DNA of 64,000 nt from Lacticaseibacillus rhamnosus (lineage in GTDB: Bacteria; Bacillota; Bacilli; Lactobacillales; Lactobacillaceae). Where the stretch lies: contig NZ_LR134331.1 in assembly GCF_900636965.1 (NCBI RefSeq), positions 1,798,001 through 1,862,000 on the forward strand, written 5' to 3'. A program made the position numbers and the translations under genes. Position 1 is the stretch's first letter. Every line of letters starts with the position of its first letter. Shown here in pieces: positions 61,919 through 64,000 of the stretch. Under the pieces are notes generated by a model. The model was not told the origin of the DNA. It did not search any database and worked only from the letters and a program-made list of their open reading frames with translations.

Positions 61919-63064
61919 TTAAGCTTCCGTATCGTGTTTCTCACCATAACTGTAGGTCGCGATCAAATCATGATTGCGATCCAACATATTAATATCTGCA
62001 TCTTTACCAACTTCAAGTGTTCCCTTTGAAGTGAGGTTAAATTCGCGTGCTTGATTGACAGAGGACATTTCAACTGCATCGAATAAGGAAGCGTCCATGA
62101 AACTCATGGCATTTTTAAACGCATCCTTATACATCAAAACGGAACCAGCAAGTGTCCCATCGGCTAAGCGAGCCTGCTTATCTTTAACATAAACGGTTTG
62201 GCCGCCTAATTCGCTCTTACCTTCTGGCATGCCTTTACTACGCATGGAATCCGTTACCAGTTCGATGCGTTCCGGTCCCTTTTGATCAAAGGCGAGCCGT
62301 AACATATCCGGAACAATGTGGAAGCCGTCGCAAATGAGTTCACAATACATGTTATCTTCCAGCATTGCATGGCCAGTAACGCCGGGTTCACGATGCCGTA
62401 AACCACGCTGAGCATTGTACAAATGAGTGACGTGGGTCGCCTTACTTGCTAGCATTTGTTCCCGCGTCGCATTGCTATGCCCAACTGATGGGACAATGTT
62501 ATGCGCCAAAAGGTAGTCTTCGAATTCACGCGAGCCTTCATCTTCAGGTGCGTACGTAATCAGCTTAACCAAGCCGCCAGACAATTCCTGCCACTGTTTG
62601 ACAAGATCAATATTAGGATTCTTAATATATTCTTCTGGTTGTGCCCCTTTGAAGACCTTACTGATGAACGGGCCTTCCAAATGAACGCCTTGAATAATGC
62701 GATTGCGTTCCGCTGCTTGCTTGACCCCACGCATCGCCTTATCAATGTTTTCAGTCGATTGCGTCATGGTGGTGGCAAAAAGGGTGGTGACCCCTTCATG
62801 AGTCATCATTTTAGTTGCCATTTGATCGATCTGATCAGCATCGCCATCCATGGCATCAAACCCATAGCCGCCGTGTGCGTGAACATCAATGAATCCTGGT
62901 ATCAAAGTTTTACCTTGAACGTCAACGACCTGTTCGCCAGCCTGTGCTTGATAATCAAACATATCGCCGACTGCCAAAATCTTGTCATCAAAGCGGATGT
63001 ACCCGTCTTCAATCCGTTCTAATCCTGTATAAATCGTTGCGTGTTTCAATACCGTAACCGTCAC
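61919..63064 (-). CDS. nagA: N-acetylglucosamine-6-phosphate deacetylase
   Basis: A 381-residue amidohydrolase. Metal and substrate residues appear in PGFIDVHAHGGYGFD (HxH), GVHLEGPFI, SVGHSNATREQM, VTHLYNAQRGL and LVTDSM (catalytic Asp). It removes acetate from GlcNAc-6-P, feeding glucosamine-6-P to glycolysis or cell wall synthesis. Start is GTG at 63064 with AGGAG seven bases before it. The NagR-like operator lies in its promoter. nagB is not adjacent. Confidence 0.95.
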   Translation of the reverse strand: MTVTVLKHATIYTGLERIEDGYIRFDDKILAVGDMFDYQAQAGEQVVDVQGKTLIPGFIDVHAHGGYGFDAMDGDADQIDQMATKMMTHEGVTTLFATTMTQSTENIDKAMRGVKQAAERNRIIQGVHLEGPFISKVFKGAQPEEYIKNPNIDLVKQWQELSGGLVKLITYAPEDEGSREFEDYLLAHNIVPSVGHSNATREQMLASKATHVTHLYNAQRGLRHREPGVTGHAMLEDNMYCELICDGFHIVPDMLRLAFDQKGPERIELVTDSMRSKGMPEGKSELGGQTVYVKDKQARLADGTLAGSVLMYKDAFKNAMSFMDASLFDAVEMSSVNQAREFNLTSKGTLEVGKDADINMLDRNHDLIATYSYGEKHDTEA

Positions 63065-63102
63065 AATACCACTCCTAATTATTTAAAGTCCCGAATATCA
63101 CC

Positions 63103-63135
63103 AATTAGTATAACCGGTATAGACCAGACTTGCAA
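63103..63135 (-). promoter_or_regulatory. nagA-nagR promoter with NagR-type operators
   Basis: On the minus strand TTGCAA (63130-63135), 17 bp, TATACT (63107-63112). The spacer carries TGGTCTATACCG, and CGGTTATACTAAT overlaps the -10. Both resemble the HutC/NagR site TGGTnTAnACCA. Two adjoining sites on the core promoter fit repression by the neighbouring regulator. Confidence 0.75.
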
Positions 63136-63161
63136 GCTAGCCAACCGGTCGGCCACCTTTA

Positions 63162-63959
63162 TCAACCGTGACGATCTTTGGCAATCGTTGCATCAACGCC
63201 TTTGACAACCGCAGTCATGAGTCCAGCCTCTTCCATCGCCAACAACCCGGCAACTGTGGTCCCACCCGGACTAGACACTTGATCGATCAAATCAAAGGGC
63301 GATTGATCGCTGGCGAGAACATTTTTGGCACTGCCCATCACCGCCTGAGCAGCGATGGCCGTTGCCTGATCCTTCTCCAGACCATATTTGACCCCCGCGC
63401 GCGCCAGGCTATCAATAAACAAATAGATAAACGCCGGAGATGAACCAGCTAAAGCGACAAACGTTGAAAACTGTTCCTCAGGCAAGGACACGGTCTTTCC
63501 TAAAACATTCAACAAATCCAAAAGGCCATCTAATTGACCAGCCACCGCATCGTTAGCCGCATAAGCAATCATCCCGGCATTAATCGCAACATTAACATTC
63601 GGCATAATCCGCAAAACCGGTTGATCGTGACTGCCTAATGCCTCCTCGAGTGTCGCCACGGAAACACCGGTTAGCATCGAGACAACCGGAACATGCCGTT
63701 TTTTTAACGTTGATCCAATCGCTTGTAAAATCGGTTCGCCTAATTTTGGCGATACTGCCAGAAAAACAATATCTGCAGTCTCCGCAACTGCCTGATTACT
63801 AGCCAATGCTTTTGCACCGATTTTGGCGGCATATGGTTCATAATGAAGCGGCTGGCCGCCATGTAAGACAATATCTGTTGGTGCAACTGCCTTTTTAGCC
63901 AATAAACCACTTATCATTGCCCGCGCCATATTACCGGCACCGATAAATCCAATTGTCAT
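63162..63959 (-). CDS. proC: Pyrroline-5-carboxylate reductase
   Basis: A 265-residue ProC of normal length. The N-terminal Rossmann motif is IGFIGAGNMARAMISGL; MPNVNVAINAG and the C-terminal DQVSSPGGTTVAGLLAMEEAG are family signatures. It reduces P5C to proline with NAD(P)H. AAAGGAG sits before the ATG, within the end of the upstream frame. No proB/proA is seen in the window. Confidence 0.95.
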   Translation of the reverse strand: MTIGFIGAGNMARAMISGLLAKKAVAPTDIVLHGGQPLHYEPYAAKIGAKALASNQAVAETADIVFLAVSPKLGEPILQAIGSTLKKRHVPVVSMLTGVSVATLEEALGSHDQPVLRIMPNVNVAINAGMIAYAANDAVAGQLDGLLDLLNVLGKTVSLPEEQFSTFVALAGSSPAFIYLFIDSLARAGVKYGLEKDQATAIAAQAVMGSAKNVLASDQSPFDLIDQVSSPGGTTVAGLLAMEEAGLMTAVVKGVDATIAKDRHG

Positions 63960-63961
63960 TC

Positions 63962-64000
63962 TTATTCTCCTTTAGCCATCTGCGGTTGTGCTTGATGGGC
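63962..64000 (-). CDS. C-terminal end of a gene upstream of proC (partial)
   Basis: An open frame runs in from the right edge and ends AHQAQPQMAKGE-stop at 63962, two bases before the proC ATG. The proC ribosome site lies inside it. Spacing suggests an operon with proC, but twelve residues do not allow naming, and it could be a chance frame. Confidence 0.35.
   Translation of the reverse strand, partial: AHQAQPQMAKGE

Noticed and set aside
62501-63022. Plus-strand frame of 173 codons opposite nagA
   Set aside because: nagA is unmistakable on the other strand and this frame shows no family pattern or ribosome site.

Overview
The window is a stretch of low-to-mid GC Firmicute chromosome. Gene content and protein style point to the Lacticaseibacillus casei/paracasei/rhamnosus group. 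Indicators are a complete pur operon, an ECF thiamine transporter under a TPP riboswitch, a mevalonate-pathway block (thiolase, HMG-CoA reductase, HMG-CoA synthase), pyruvate oxidase, a nucleoside deoxyribosyltransferase, ClpE with a CtsR operator, and a tRNA-Leu with anticodon AAG. No prophage, insertion sequence, CRISPR array or rRNA gene was seen. It reads as core chromosome punctuated by many copies of one intergenic palindromic repeat.

Layout. 1-4,000: the end of a sensor kinase, a solitary nrdG, and a copY-copB copper efflux operon with two cop boxes. 4,028-15,530: the purine operon, transcribed leftward as purE-K-C-S-Q-L-F-M-N-H-D, with overlapping genes and PurBoxes upstream of its promoter. 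15,650-21,300: thiT with a TPP riboswitch, an MFS sugar transporter between two repeat clusters, ptsHI and a small orphan gene. 21,360-31,740: clpE with CIRCE and CtsR sites, a DUF1827 gene, prfC, a CNNM/CBS protein, an AI-2E family permease, a GNAT, a DUF402 gene, an unusual 155-nt palindromic element and recX. 31,800-38,000: an Mga-like regulator, an rlmD-type methyltransferase, a deoxyribosyltransferase and pox. 38,179-41,809: the upper mevalonate pathway. 42,400-49,000: small or poorly known genes, an ArgE/DapE deacylase, an ECF S-component, tRNA-Leu and a SprT-like protein. 49,250-52,265: a tryptophan-type ABC transporter behind a leader-peptide attenuator. 52,272-60,723: a P-type ATPase behind a Mn2+ (yybP-ykoY) riboswitch, then pncB, nadE and two paralogous serine hydrolases. 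61,192-64,000: nagA-nagR and proC.

The strongest unexplained signal is a repeat family of about 120 bp, with roughly twenty full, short or decayed copies at nine intergenic loci in both orientations (5.3, 16.5, 18.5, 37.9, 41.8, 44.2, 47.6, 55.6 and 60.8 kb). Every full copy folds into one long bulged hairpin. Its arms differ between copies by paired, compensatory changes, so the fold rather than the sequence appears to be kept. Copies lie in 3' regions, in divergent promoter regions and once inside the pur operon between purH and purD. No transposase is present in the window.

The second highlight is the leader of the ABC operon at 49.25-51.89 kb. It holds a 14-codon peptide gene with one Trp codon, mutually exclusive antiterminator and terminator hairpins, and a second terminator directly behind the first. 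This resembles classical ribosome-mediated attenuation rather than the T-box expected in this group. All calls were made by reading the sequence; no database search was run.
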